Assembly: GCA_028571685.1 (NCBI GenBank)
Contig: CM053162.1
Location: 70,606,351-70,670,350, forward strand
Source: Heterohyrax brucei
Taxonomy: Eukaryota; Chordata; Mammalia; Hyracoidea; Procaviidae
DNA length: 64,000 nt
Reading direction: 5' to 3'
A program made the translations under genes and the position numbers. The notes beneath the pieces are model-generated. The model was not told the origin of the DNA. It was given only the letters and a program-made list of their open reading frames with translations, and did not search any database. Within the stretch, counting starts at the first letter, position 1, and each line of letters opens with the position of its first letter. Below, one piece after another: positions 11,285 to 21,965 of this stretch.

Positions 11285-11466
11285 GTGCTGTCCGGTCAGT
11301 TCCATCATTAGCAACTCCACATGCCAGGGTAGAACAGCTCAGCAGGGCTCCCTAGGCTCCTTTATGGGACTGGGTCACTACATCCTTCTCTTGGGGAGCC
11401 CGCCGATGGCTTCAAACCAGCAACCACGTGATGGTTGCTCCCCTAGAGCAATAAGGCAGGGCCCTG
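11285..11466 (-). repeat. AfroSINE long form, heavily diverged
   Basis: CAGTTCCATCATTAGCAACTCC, GGGTAGAACAGCTCAGCAGGG and TGGCTTCAAACCAGCAACCA follow the order of the reverse complement of the long SINE, at low identity. Confidence 0.45.
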
Positions 11467-11477
11467 AATACCCACAA

Positions 11478-11672
11478 CTAACCAGTTGACATTGAGTTGA
11501 CTCTGACTTTTGGGGACCCGATGTGTGTTTGAATAGCGCTTCACAGGGTTTCCAGTGGCTGGTTTCTTTGGAAGCAGATTTCATCAGGTCTTTCTTCGAG
11601 GTATCTCTAGGGGGACTTAAACTTCCAATCTTTTGGTTTTCAACTGAAAGCGCTAACTATGTGCACCACCCA
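11478..11672 (-). repeat. AfroSINE-related long-form SINE, second subtype
   Basis: CCAGTTGACATTGAGTTGAC, GGGTTTCCAGTGGCTGGTTTC, TTCTTTCGAGGTATCTCTA-like middle and GTGCACCACCCAGAGATT at the right match a long SINE form whose head reads CCCTGGGTGGTGCAAAC in sense. Similar copies are at 13972, 33698 and (plus strand) 46779. Confidence 0.75.
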
Positions 11673-11942
11673 GAGATTTCAGGGCCCCAAATACAAGTGT
11701 AGAAATTTACTTGCTTTGTTTTAGGTCAATCCTTCATACTGTACAAGGACTCATGGGGTGGGTTGTTTTTGTGCTAGTCCCTGCTTCCTACCTTTCCCTA
11801 TGACCATGGAAAAGTGGCAGCAGAAGGCACCATGCCGGCAGATGGCTTCAACCCTAACTTAGATGAGATGAATTTGAGGAGTGAAGAAAGAATTGCTCTT
11901 CCCGTGGCCAAAGGAAATAACTGTTCTCCTCTGCAGTACCAA
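11673..11942. other. Unassigned sequence
   Basis: No family or gene recognised. Confidence 0.3.
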
Positions 11943-12110
11943 AGGAAACCCCTAGTGGTGCCGTGATTAAGTGCTACAGCTGCTAAGCCAAAAGTCAGCT
12001 GTTTAAATCTACCAGGTGCTTCTTGAAAACTCTATGGGGGCAGCTCTGCTCCAATCTGTCAGGTTGTTGTAAGTTGGAATCGACTCAACAGCAATGAATT
12101 TAGTTTTAGG
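11943..12110 (+). repeat. AfroSINE, full length
   Basis: Runs from AGGAAACCCCTAGTGGTGCC through GTTTAAATCTACCAGGTGC to GTTGGAATCGACTCAACAGC and a T-rich end. Confidence 0.9.
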
Positions 12111-12570
12111 GGGATACAACCAAGAGTGAAAGATCTAAGAATAAGTTCGGAATCCAATTCCAGTAAGAATCTATTTAAGCATTGAGCTTTATTACTATTA
12201 TAAACTCTTGTTGAGGTTGAAAAATTATTTTATTGCACTGAAAATGTTGTAAATCTCCATAAAATGTAACAAATACCAAGCTGCTGGAAGCTATGGCAAA
12301 ATGAAAGGTAACAGCTTCATCTTGAATATTATTTATTCTATATAAGAGTAATTAAAAAAGAAGGCTCTACAATGAATCAAACTTTTTGTTTTGCAAACAG
12401 AGTCTCCGATATAGAAGAGGAGTAAAAATGCTAAGAGGCTTAGAAATGAGCTTGTGGGTCAAAAAAAAAACTCAAAAAAACAAAAAACCAAGCAGCAGCC
12501 TGTGACATTTGGAAGCATAATAATCATACATATATATATTTTTTCTTTTTTAGATTCCCAAAGGGTTGCT
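12111..12570. other. Unassigned AT-rich sequence
   Basis: No family recognised. A-rich at 12460-12490 and a short AT tract near 12530. Confidence 0.35.
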
Positions 12571-12727
12571 GGAAACCCTGGTGATACAGTGGTTAAGAGC
12601 TATGGCTGCTATCCAGAAAGTAGGCAGTTCGAATCCAGCAGGTGCTGCTTGGAAACTCTACGGGGCAGTCCTACGCTGTCCCACAGGGTCACTCTGAGTC
12701 AGAATTGACTTGATGGTGACAGGTTTT
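12571..12727 (+). repeat. AfroSINE, full length
   Basis: GGAAACCCTGGTGATACAGTG head, GCAGTTCGAATCCAGCAGG B-box region (TTCGAATCC kept exactly), and GAGTCAGAATTGACTTGATGG tail. Confidence 0.93.
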
Positions 12728-13091
12728 AGAGGCTTGCTAATATTAAAAGTTTTTTTCCCTACATTTTTACGTCCAGTCTTTCCATTCTCATCTTGCACAA
12801 CCAAGAGCAAAGGTTGGCCTCTTGATCTAGCACTGGTCAAGTTACCCATGAGTGCATGAGCAGGTGCTGAGGTACCTTCATCTCACACGCTTTTTGGCTT
12901 TCTTCACTGTAGATGGCTAACAAAAATTCTGATCTTTGGTCTGAAATACTGTCACTGTAGGATTTTGTACTGAACTCCTATCCAAGTCCAGAGAGACGGG
13001 AAAATATCTCTATGAAATGGTCCATTATGTGCTCTTCTTTCCCATTCAGTTTTCACAGAGAGCTATCACAGTTTAATGAGGGGGGGGAGCT
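12728..13091. other. Unassigned sequence
   Basis: No family or gene recognised. Confidence 0.35.
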
Positions 13092-13112
13092 TAATTAAAT
13101 ATATATATATAT
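13092..13112. repeat. AT microsatellite
   Basis: A short run of AT dinucleotides that sits exactly at the 3' end of the neighbouring minus-strand SINE, so it probably grew from the SINE tail. Confidence 0.7.
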
Positions 13113-13265
13113 AGGAATCCACTACCATCGAGTCACTTCTGACTAATAGCAACCCTATAGGACAGACTAGAACTGCCCTTTAGAGTTTCCAAGGAGCACC
13201 TGGAGGATTTGAACAGCCGACCTTTTGGTGAGCATCTGTGATACTTCACCACTGTGCCCCCAGTT
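13113..13265 (-). repeat. AfroSINE, nearly full length
   Basis: Tail CATCGAGTCACTTCTGACTAA at the left, B-box region around GATTTGAACAGCCGACC, head ending GTGCCCCCAG. Confidence 0.9.
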
Positions 13266-13649
13266 CTTCCAAATAAAGAAAACATCAGTTTAAACAAGAA
13301 GTCGCTGATGAACCCGTAATATCCGAGCTCCACAAACAGCCCAGTTTCTGGGGTCTTACAGCTCCAGAAGCCTTGTATTCAAAACCTTTTTTCACTTCTT
13401 TTTCCTCTTTTCCTTTTGCCCAAGACAGCCTTTGCTTTAGGAACCTAGATGTGTGCCACCTGGTTGGGGGTCCAACAGCCTGCAAAAAGAGGGGGAACAC
13501 AGGTAAAACTTTGACACAGAAGTGACAGGGCACACAGAAAATGGAGCCTGAAGGTTTGATTAGTCGAATTACGATGGCAGATGAAAGATAGGTGGAAGGA
13601 GTTGGAAAGAAAGTTAGCACAGACTACAGCAACACAATTCATGAACACC
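13266..13649. other. Unassigned sequence
   Basis: Minus-strand frames of 111 and 67 codons overlap here in different frames. Neither shows a known domain. Confidence 0.35.
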
Positions 13650-13818
13650 CAACCAAAAAAACCAAACTCACTGCCATGGAGTCAATTCTGACTCATAGAA
13701 ACCCTATAGAACAGAGTAGACTGCCACACAGGGTTTCCAAGGAGGTCCTGGTGGACTCGAACCACTGATCTTTTGACTAGTAGACATAGCTCTTAACCTC
13801 TAAGCCATCAGGGTCCCA
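13650..13818 (-). repeat. AfroSINE, full length
   Basis: An A-rich left edge (CCAACCAAAAAAACCAAACTC) gives the 3' tail in minus orientation. The body is well kept to CTAAGCCATCAGGGTCC. Confidence 0.92.
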
Positions 13819-13971
13819 CATGGCTGCCCAGATGGGCTGATGATATGGTGCCCCCCAAGCCATATGCTCTGCATTAGCTCTTCCTGGTGTGCATAATCCA
13901 TTCTGGCTGAGCTGATCAGCTCTTAAAAATATATCAATAAGTTATATGAAAAAAAGATACACACGCACACG

Positions 13972-14170
13972 TGTACCAATTGCCATCAAGTCAGTTCTGA
14001 CTCTTGATGACACCGTGTGTGTCAGAGTAGAACTGCCCCACTGGCCTGTCAGTGATCCATTTTCCAAAAAGAATTCCAGGTCCTTCTTCCGTGGTGACTC
14101 CGGGTAGACTCCCAATCACCGGTGTTTTGGTTAGCAGTTGAACAGGGCAACTATTTACATCACCCACAAA
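13972..14170 (-). repeat. AfroSINE-related long-form SINE, second subtype
   Basis: GTACCAATTGCCATCAAGTC, CACCGTGTGTGTCAGAGTAG, TTTTGGTTAGCAGTTGAAC and CATCACCCACAAACTCC match the form at 11478. Confidence 0.8.
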
Positions 14171-15081
14171 CTCCTTTTCTCTCTACATAAGTGTATGTGT
14201 ATGTGTTTCATTGTACGACTAACCTTGTTTTCGTCAGTCACAACCCTCAATGAAGCCAGTGATAGCTCTTGAAAGGACACTACAGAGTAGACAGTTCATT
14301 TCAATGACAGGTTTCCTCCGATTCTGTCCCAGGTCAGCCTGTGTGATGTGATGGTCATTGGGAAAGCAAAGCAGGCAGTGCGCTGGTCTGCTCTGAGCAG
14401 GAAGCCCACCAAATCTGAAGGCCTCTCCAAGGTCACCTCCCTCACTACTTGCTCTGCCCATGAGTTTCTGTCTTGTCTTCAGTGCCGATGGCAGCATGGT
14501 GGTGACAACTGACCTCCGGGTCTCTTTGTTTTCAGTTAGACCTACCACAGTTCCAAGCAGTCATTAATGTCTTAAGTCTACCTTTGCTGTCTTAGAATGT
14601 CATTTTACGCTAATTTCTTTGGAGTCACCTCTACAGTTTCATTACCATCTTTTTATTTCTCGTAGTTTCTAAAAGTTTTTATAGTCTTTTCATCTTTAAA
14701 CCTCACAAAAGTCGAATGCTTGGCCAACCAATGCTCTCAAACAGACATGATTCTAAGAGTGATCAGACCCAGCTTCCACTGGCCCACCATTTTCAGTACC
14801 TAGTCATCAACAGGCTTTGGTTCCCACTTGGCTGCCTGGACCTGCTGTCTTCATGTGCTGGAGGTCAGGGTCCCTGTGGTGAACTCCAGCTGTGCACACA
14901 GACCTCTGTCTTGCGAGCTTCCCAGTGGCCTTGCTGCAGACCAGGGTTAGGGGAGTCTGCTGTTCCTTGGCTAGAGTGACCCTGTGAAACCCACTGTTAT
15001 ACTTTGAGGATGTATGAGAAAGCCTTTCTTATATACACACATTCATCTGATAGTTTTAAATGAAGACCAACTAATTTACTA
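14171..15081. other. Unassigned sequence left of the inverted repeat
   Basis: No repeat family or gene recognised. Frames at 14234-14548 (minus, 104 codons) and 14716-14979 (plus, 87 codons) show nothing recognisable. Confidence 0.35.
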
Positions 15082-15385
15082 TAAATACACTTGTATGTCC
15101 CATTTTTTAATTTTAAAATAAGTTTCTACCCGTCATTTTTCAAACCAGACAACTCTCTGTAAAGTCTATTTAACCCATTAAGGTGTGCCACTTTTTTCAG
15201 GTCGCCACCTGTGGTCTGACTCACTCCATTGTGGAATGGCAGCTCGCAGGACAGCTGACTTAGACTCGTCTCGGAGTTAGTACTCAGCTTGGGCTGCACC
15301 CCACAACTGGCGTGCCTGTCTTACCGAAATAGCTGGCAAAGTGAGGCGTATCAGTGATTTTTTTTAAAAGGAACATGTAATCTGT
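15082..15385 (+). repeat. Inverted repeat, left arm (304 bp)
   Basis: Base-by-base comparison with the reverse complement of 15793-16096 gives equal length, no indel and five substitutions by my count (at 15223, 15299, 15326, 15366 and 15375), about 98% identity. At three of the five the right arm or the left arm has lost a CpG. The arm includes an AT-rich outer part (TTTTTTAATTTTAAAATAAG) and a GC-richer core with CGAG and GGCG sites. I recognise no transposon family in it. Confidence 0.97.
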
Positions 15386-15792
15386 CCAAGTATGGCTTAA
15401 TGAATGAGCCATTTTGCCCAGGATATCAATTTTAGGCAGGCATCCTACCAAAAGATATTAATCTCAGCAAGCCACCCACCTCCTCCTCTCAGACTCACTC
15501 TTGTCTAACTCAAGTTGATTCCAAAAAGACGACAAATCTTAGGGCCTTTCAACATCTGTAGAAAAAGTTCAAGAAAAAGACTTCAAGATGTTTCCATCTT
15601 TTCTCTCTACTCTCCAACCAACTGCAACAACTCCACTGTTCCTGCTCAGATGGGAGTCTACTGGTTCCGAGTAAAGCCAAGGACTCAGGAAACATAAAAC
15701 CGGAGACGTCTTTTCTTTAACGTGGAGAATGATTGGCAACTGCAAATTCTGTATCCATTTTTGATAAAATTTAGGACATAGATCATTTGGCT
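15386..15792. other. Spacer of the inverted repeat (407 bp)
   Basis: Single-copy-looking sequence between the arms. A 60-codon plus-strand frame (15515-15697) sits inside, with no recognisable domain. The spacer bears no resemblance to known transposase sequence. Confidence 0.6.
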
Positions 15793-16096
15793 ACAGATTA
15801 CACGTTCCTTTAAAAAAAAATCACTGATACGCCTCACTTTGCCAGCTATTTTGGTAAGACAGGCACGCCAGTTGTGGGATGCAGCCCAAGCTGAGTACTA
15901 ACTCCGAGACGAGTCTAAGTCAGCTGTCCTGCGAGCTGCCATTCCACAATGGAGCGAGTCAGACCACAGGTGGCGACCTGAAAAAAGTGGCACACCTTAA
16001 TGGGTTAAATAGACTTTACAGAGAGTTGTCTGGTTTGAAAAATGACGGGTAGAAACTTATTTTAAAATTAAAAAATGGGACATACAAGTGTATTTA
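15793..16096 (-). repeat. Inverted repeat, right arm (304 bp)
   Basis: Reverse complement of the left arm at about 98%. Homology ends abruptly at ATTTA (16096); the sequence outside differs from the outside of the left arm, and I see no obvious flanking direct repeat. A transcript spanning both arms could form a stem of about 300 bp. Confidence 0.97.
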
Positions 16097-16574
16097 GTGA
16101 CTACTAAGAAACAACCAGCCAATGCCCAAACCCATGCTTTCCCTCCTGCATCTGGCTAGCCACTGGATTGTATTTTTCTCTGCAAGTAAAAGAAGTCAGC
16201 ATTTTCAGTGGTTGATTCCAAAGCAGTCATTATTTTCACAATATACAAAATTTGCATGACACACACAATATAAGAAAATGATAAAAATTATTTTTAAGTG
16301 GAATTAACGTCCCATAAAATGTGAGAGCATTATAGCAAACTAAGTCCTTATGAGCATACATCCCAGAAAAATCTTAGAATAAATCCAGCCGTGTTAACAA
16401 TACTACTTTTTGAATAAAATTCTTATGTTTGAAGGAGGAAAAATAACAGAACAAATAAATTTGTGTGTGTGTGCGTGTGTGTGCGTCTACACGTAGTTGG
16501 ACAGTTTACAAAGCTCTCCAATTACCCAGAGGTGTCTTATTTCAAAGTTTTTCACAGAAGTGATTTTTAACAGG
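16097..16574. other. Unassigned AT-rich sequence with a short GT tract
   Basis: A GT/GC alternating tract lies at about 16461-16487. Nothing else recognised. Confidence 0.4.
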
Positions 16575-16616
16575 CTTCTTGCCATGAGTCGGATCTGACT
16601 CGACGACACTTGGCTG
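16575..16616 (+). repeat. AfroSINE tail fragment, CACTTGGC subtype
   Basis: CATGAGTCGGATCTGACTCG then ACGACACTTGGC. Only the tail is left. Confidence 0.7.
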
Positions 16617-16889
16617 GATTGGCTAGTCTTCCTTTAGAGTATAAAGTTTGGGGGTCAGAGTAACAACAGAGCCCTGAGATCTGAAGGAAACACTGGACTA
16701 TAGAACTCAGGTTTCCCAGCAATCGGAGTGAAATGATGGGTCTTGGTGAGTCGGTAGAATCCTTACCCCTAAAGCCTGCTTTGTCTTTGTGGATTTCATA
16801 GTAATATATGATCAATTATTTATTTCCCTTCCTACCTATTCTACGGACCTCAGGTGAAGAAAACTGATTTTTTCAGATTCCCCTGTTTT
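16617..16889. other. Unassigned sequence
   Basis: No family or gene recognised. Confidence 0.3.
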
Positions 16890-17008
16890 CATAAGGATTG
16901 CAGCCTTGGAAACACTATGGGACAGTTCTAATCTGTCCTATAAAGTGGTTACGAGTCTGAATTGACTTGATGGCAATGAGTTTGGTTGGTTGGTTGGTTT
17001 TTCTTTTG
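16890..17008 (+). repeat. AfroSINE 3' half with TTGG tail
   Basis: GCCTTGGAAACACTATGGGAC to GTCTGAATTGACTTGATGGC, followed by a TTGGTTGG simple repeat at 16981-17000. Confidence 0.85.
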
Positions 17009-17402
17009 AGGCACTAATAATGGTAGAATTCTCACCTTTTCTGCAGAAGACTTATAATCATTCATTTTTATGAGGGAAAAGGGAATGGAAAGAGAGACTG
17101 AGTTTATCATTGATAAGGAGATCGTGAGCATTTCTGTGAGTCATTTTTGCCTCCTAATGAGTTATTGAGCAATTTCAAGTTCTGCTGTGAAAATGATGAA
17201 CTATGGGTGGGAATAGAGGACAGCGGTGTTGATGGGATGCTGCCATTGGTGTGTTTGGGTGAGGGACAATTTGGGGACTTTAGCAAGAACTGGAACTGGT
17301 GCTAATTACCTAGTTTGCAAGTAACACTCCAATGTCAAGGTTGCAAATCTGGCAGCATCTGGTCCCTACCCAGCCCATCAGACGTGCTTATTTGACCATC
17401 TC
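17009..17402. other. Unassigned sequence
   Basis: No family or gene recognised. Confidence 0.35.
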
Positions 17403-17563
17403 AAACCAAAAAAATAAACTCAGTGCCGTCAATTCCAACTCATAGAGACCATATGGGACAGAGTAAAACTGCTCCATAGAGTTTCCAAGAAGCACCTGGT
17501 GGATTTGAACTGCCAGCCTCTTGGTTAGCAGCTGTAATGCTGAACCACTATGCCACCAGAGTT
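17403..17563 (-). repeat. AfroSINE, full length
   Basis: CAAACCAAAAAAATAAACTC tail at the left, GGATTTGAACTGCCAGCC B-box region, and CTATGCCACCAGAGTT head. Confidence 0.92.
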
Positions 17564-18026
17564 GAGTGGTAGAATAATTGAGCCAAATTTAAATCACAGG
17601 TGATCTCATGTAAAATGTCCATTTCCAGCTTTCTTGAAAAAGCAGAACAAGATTTTATCAGGTGAGAAAATGGTTTGCCCAAAATCCCAGTGGCCTAGCA
17701 ATGAATGCTTCTCCATCACTGCCTTCCCTGATGTGGAATTCCACTTGTCATTTAGTGTCATACTGGGGCTGCTGCATTTCTTAGTAAATAGTGAAATGTT
17801 ACATCTCCAAAGTGGAAAACTGAAAGGCAGATGATAACTCATTTTTCTAACCCCCCAAAATATATTTTTTTTAAAAACTCAAATGAAAAATATATCCACA
17901 TATTTAATAAGCAAACATATTGGCTCTATGTGAAGAGAAGAAAATTGAAGACATCCACCCGTCCCACCGATGGCCTCCTGGCCCACATGGGCATTTGAAT
18001 TCGCACCCCTGAATTCTAACATCCTC
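17564..18026. other. Unassigned sequence
   Basis: Two overlapping frames on opposite strands (17606-17842) are complementary shadows without known content. Confidence 0.35.
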
Positions 18027-18494
18027 TGTGTCAGTGGTTCTCGACAAACGGGTGTAGAGGACTGGCACGGTCATCCCGGGGCTGCTTCAACTACACATCC
18101 TTCCACACAGACAATTCTGGAATACTCTCCCCTCTGGAGGTGTCATCTGATTGCAGAAACTTCCCAGAAGATTCTGACAGAATCATCTGGTGGAACACCT
18201 CTTACCTGTATGCTGGTCTTCTGATGAAACCGACTGCAACAACATTCTGATTTCAATTCTTTGCTTTCTGTCCTCTGCCCCAATCAAAACAAAATCCCTG
18301 ATAGGGCTGGAATTCAGAGATCATGCCCACCACCCATGATACAGCTAAGAACATCACAATGGATTGACCTGCACTCCCCACCCCCTCAAATGTCCTTAAC
18401 AACTTGACTGGGCCATGACTTCCATGACTGTGATTGACTTCCATTTTACGATTTTCCTGTGTTTTCCAAATTTCTCAAGACGCACTCAGGGTAC

Positions 18495-18990
18495 AGGAAA
18501 TAGATGGAGAAGCAGAATCTCATGCCTTCCCTCAGCCTCAAATGAAACAGAATTTCTGGGAAATGGCCCAGGATTCTTAACATCAAGGGCATTTCGAGAC
18601 ATTAAGCTGCTGTCTACGAACTTGCGCCAGGTTGGCAGAAGATGAAGCACCTTAGCAGATCTGGCTAGAGATTGGTAGGCCCTGGCCTTGGAAAGTCTGA
18701 TGTCGTAAGTCCAGGCTTCTCCACGATTCTGAAGTTCAGCATTGGTGCATCCAACAGCAGCAAGCATGCATGCAAAGCCCTCAGGAGTCATCCAAGGCAG
18801 GTTCTTGTTCCTTAGGGCTGGGATGGGACCGAGATTCTGCATTTCTAACAAGCTCCCATGTGATGGTTACAGCCTGCTAGCTAGGCATTGAGCAGTCTAT
18901 AGCTGCATAATAGAACTACATGGAGAAATAGCCTCTTGGTATGGCACCAGGCACTGGGCACCCAGCATGCAGCCAAGGTTGAGAACACTG
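18495..18990. repeat. Possible MER5-like hAT DNA transposon remnants
   Basis: GAGATTCTGCATTTCTAACAAG with CTCCCATGTGATGGTTACAG at 18831-18870, and GGTTGAGAACACTG at 18976, resemble the right half and end of MER5A-type elements. AGCAGAATCTCATGCCTTCCC at 18510 resembles the middle of such an element. A CAGTGGTTCTCGAC motif at 18032 could be another terminus. Very old and broken. Confidence 0.3.
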
Positions 18991-20337
18991 CTTCATGTTC
19001 ATGTCGTTGAGCTATGTGACCAGAGCCAAGTATTTTTACAGGAATACAGCTCTGATGTATCACTCCTCAGGCATCACTTGGCAGTGCTCACCACTTTCTG
19101 CGGGCACGAGAATGCCTCACAGTCCACTAAATGCACTTAAGAAAAGGTTCTTCCATGGACTGTGTGTTGAACCATGTTATCTTCAGCCTTGGGATGCTTC
19201 CCGCCGGGAGGGCACAGAATAGCTCACAGGAGACTGTGAGCTGAGAGGGTGGTCTGCACTGATCAAGGACTTCCTATAAGTCACACTGGTTTTACCTCAA
19301 AGATGAGTGTGACTAGGTGCTCTCAACTTAAAAACAACAAAAAAGAAACAAAAAACCTGAAAGACCATTCTGTTTGCTTTGAATCTCTCTTTTTCCTCTA
19401 GGGTTTCATGATTGATGACAAGGGGAGGGAGATGATGGCGGTGGTGTTGATGAAAAGGCAAATTTGGATGGACTCTAATCACCAGTCTCCCTGCCAGATG
19501 GCCTCCTCTGTTGCCAGGGATTTGATGACCATCTCATGACGGCTCCTGTGGGGCTGGGTTGATCCCTGCAGCCTGCAGATTGGCGCGGACCAATGTGAAG
19601 GTGCTCAATTGATCCTTGGATGCTCAGCTCATTTTTTCATGCAGAGAGCAGGAAAAGGAGCCTGTGCGTGATAAAATCGGAGGGGGCTTTCCTAGAAGAA
19701 AACTACTTCATAACCAAGAGTGATGTGAGTTTCAAATGTGCATGTGTAATCTGAAGATCAACAAAACTGGCAAGAGGAATACTGAGACTGCTTTATCATG
19801 AGTTCATGGATGCAATTTTTAGGACTCATCTGTCCCCAAATGCGTTAGACCAAACAGATCAATTGAAAAAGTCTCCTGGCTTGTCTGATAAGTGCCTGCC
19901 CAGCCTGTGTGCTATAATTATCTAGAGCAAAACATCGTTTCTGTAATGAACGGTGCTTGTTGTCAACCATGTGATAGTGTGGATAAACCACAGGTATCTC
20001 TAAAAAATACTCAGATATCTGAAGTTTGGGTCATGTTAGCTGAAATAAAAGTGAGCCAGAAGCCGCTGGTAATCACTGAGACGCTGGGTCGTGTTCTCAG
20101 GCAGAGCTTGGGAGGTGAACAGGGAGAAGGCAGCAGGATGCTTGTGTAAAAAACTCTTTATCATCCACAAACTAGCGCACGCCTGGTTTCAAAGGAGCAA
20201 GGTAGCTCTCCAGTGCTAACATCCGGTGGCTCGCCTAGAGGACACGAGTCATTTCATTATGTATATCACCTCCCTTTCTTTTAACAACAAATTCAGTGTG
20301 AGTTCAGAGGTTTTCTGAATCATCCCACCTATCAAAC
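18991..20337. other. Unassigned sequence
   Basis: About 1.3 kb with no repeat or gene I recognise. An 85-codon plus-strand frame (19892-20149) shows no domain. Confidence 0.35.
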
Positions 20338-20474
20338 AAACAAAAACCTCTTGCGATCAAGCTGACTCAGACTCCTGGAGACCCCGCGTGTCCCAGGGTA
20401 GAACTGTTCCATAGCGTTTTCTTGGTGGTGACCTTTATGGAGGCTTTTCTCCTACAGTGCGTCCGGGTGGGTGT
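20338..20474 (-). repeat. AfroSINE long-form 3' part
   Basis: GCGATCAAGCTGACTCAGAC, GGTAGAACTGTTCCATAGCG and TTCTCCTACAG match the tail and middle of the long SINE. The head is missing. Confidence 0.6.
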
Positions 20475-20544
20475 ATATTGCCCACCTTGCATCACCCAGG
20501 GATCTGTCGGAAACACTCCATGAAAGCCAGCTGCCACCAAGATG

Positions 20545-20724
20545 ATTCCAGCCCCACCAGGATCGTACAGCACAAAGTGGAGCCTCCCCGGAAAGCTCCT
20601 TGGGCTTTAAGTCTTTCTGGAAGTAGACTGCCATGTCCTTCTTTAGCAGAGTTCCCGATAGGTGCAAGCCACCGGCCTTCTGGTTAACAGCTGAGTGCTT
20701 CCTCGTTCTGCCACTGGAGCTCCT
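20545..20724 (-). repeat. AfroSINE long-form 5' part
   Basis: GTCTTTCTGGAAGTAGACTG, CTTCTGGTTAACAGCTGAGTG and TGCCACTGGAGCTCC. It lies in the same direction as the copy at 20338 and overlaps it in the SINE consensus, so it is a separate insertion. Confidence 0.65.
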
Positions 20725-20867
20725 CGTCAGAAACACTACTCATGAAAATTTCTCCTCTGTTCAGGTTGAAAGGGGGAGCTGCTGCACCCTAGTAGGTAGG
20801 AGTGAGGATAAGGTAGGCTCCAAATCTCTGTGGATAAGCGTCAGCCGTGGTGGCTCTTCGCTAGCTA

Positions 20868-21077
20868 AAGCATTGTTGTCTTCTGTCGTTGAATTGATTC
20901 TTGCTCAAAGGGACCCTGTAAGACAGAGTAAAACTGCCCCATAGGGTTTTCCAGGCCAAACTGTTCACCAGAGCAGACTGCCAGGTCTTTCCTCCTACAG
21001 AACTGCTGGTAGATTTGAACTGTCGACCTTTTGGTTAGCTGCCAAGTGTTTCCCAGTGGCACCACCGGAGCTCCTTA
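20868..21077 (-). repeat. AfroSINE, long form, complete
   Basis: The whole order is present: tail (GTCGTTGAATTGATTCTTGC), middle (GCCAAACTGTTCACCAGAGC), B-box region (GATTTGAACTGTCGACC) and head (GTGGCACCACCGGAGCTCC). Confidence 0.85.
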
Positions 21078-21747
21078 ACTCAAGTATGGGCTAGCTATAA
21101 CAATAATATAATAATAAGGAAATATGAGAGCTAAGAAAAAATCCAGGGAAGGAAAACTATTTGAAGATGCAAGAAGAGTAAAACTTTGAAAATTGTTTGA
21201 TAGAAGAAAACTGTGTGTGTGTGTGTATCTGCTTGAGTCTTCATTGACAAACCAGAGGCACCCAGAGGTTGGAGGTTGGGCTCCAACACTCCAGGTCTTC
21301 AGCAGCGTTCTCCTTGAACACTCCATGGGGACAAAACCCCTGCTGGGCTCCTTGCAGTTGGACCTGTCTAGCTGGAAGGCAGATGTAACATCAAGGTCTG
21401 ACAACCATCGTGAGCTGAGCTTTCAAAGGGAAGTCAGCAGAGGCAGTGGTGGGCAGCCAGGGGAAAGAAAAGCAGAGGACTGGGAGCAGAGCTGTCTGCA
21501 CAGGAAGCAATCGCTTTTTTTGTCTCCTCACACGTCTCATACTTCAGACACATTTTTATTGACCTCAGACTGCACAGAATATTAAACTTCATGAACATAT
21601 CTTTATATGGCTTCCTGGCTGGGGATTCTTTATCCCACTGTGTTGTAACATAATGTTTCCTCAGTCCTCCTGTCCTGAGGCTGAGGCCTGGATAGGACAG
21701 GACGTTAACATACTCCTGCACTTCTGCCTTGAGATGAGGTAGCAGTC
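21078..21747. other. Unassigned sequence
   Basis: A short GT tract at 21210-21226. The 130-codon plus-strand frame (21193-21585) and overlapping 109-codon minus-strand frame have no recognisable domain. Confidence 0.35.
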
Positions 21748-21965
21748 ATGAGGTGTATTTATTTTGTATCAAGCATCACACCAGGCTAATAAGGGTACAC
21801 GTGTGATTCTTCTGACGACCCACAAGGTAAGTGTGACAGTCTCCACTTTGTAGGTTAGGCAAACGACATTCAAGAATGCGATATGGCCAGCACAAGTTCC
21901 CGTGGACAAGCCAGCATTTCAACTCAGGTTCACCTTACTCCAGAGTCCTTTCTGTGTACCCATAA
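21748..21965 (-). repeat. MIR element
   Basis: TATCAAGCATCACACCAGGC, CTTCTGACGACCCACAAGG, CTCCACTTTGTAGGTTAGGC and AGCATTTCAACTCAGGTTCACC follow, in order, the reverse complement of the MIR consensus, an ancient mammalian tRNA-derived SINE. Confidence 0.65.

Noticed and set aside
21193..21585. Plus-strand frame of 130 codons
   Set aside because: It starts near a GT tract, overlaps an antisense frame and has no recognisable domain or splice context.
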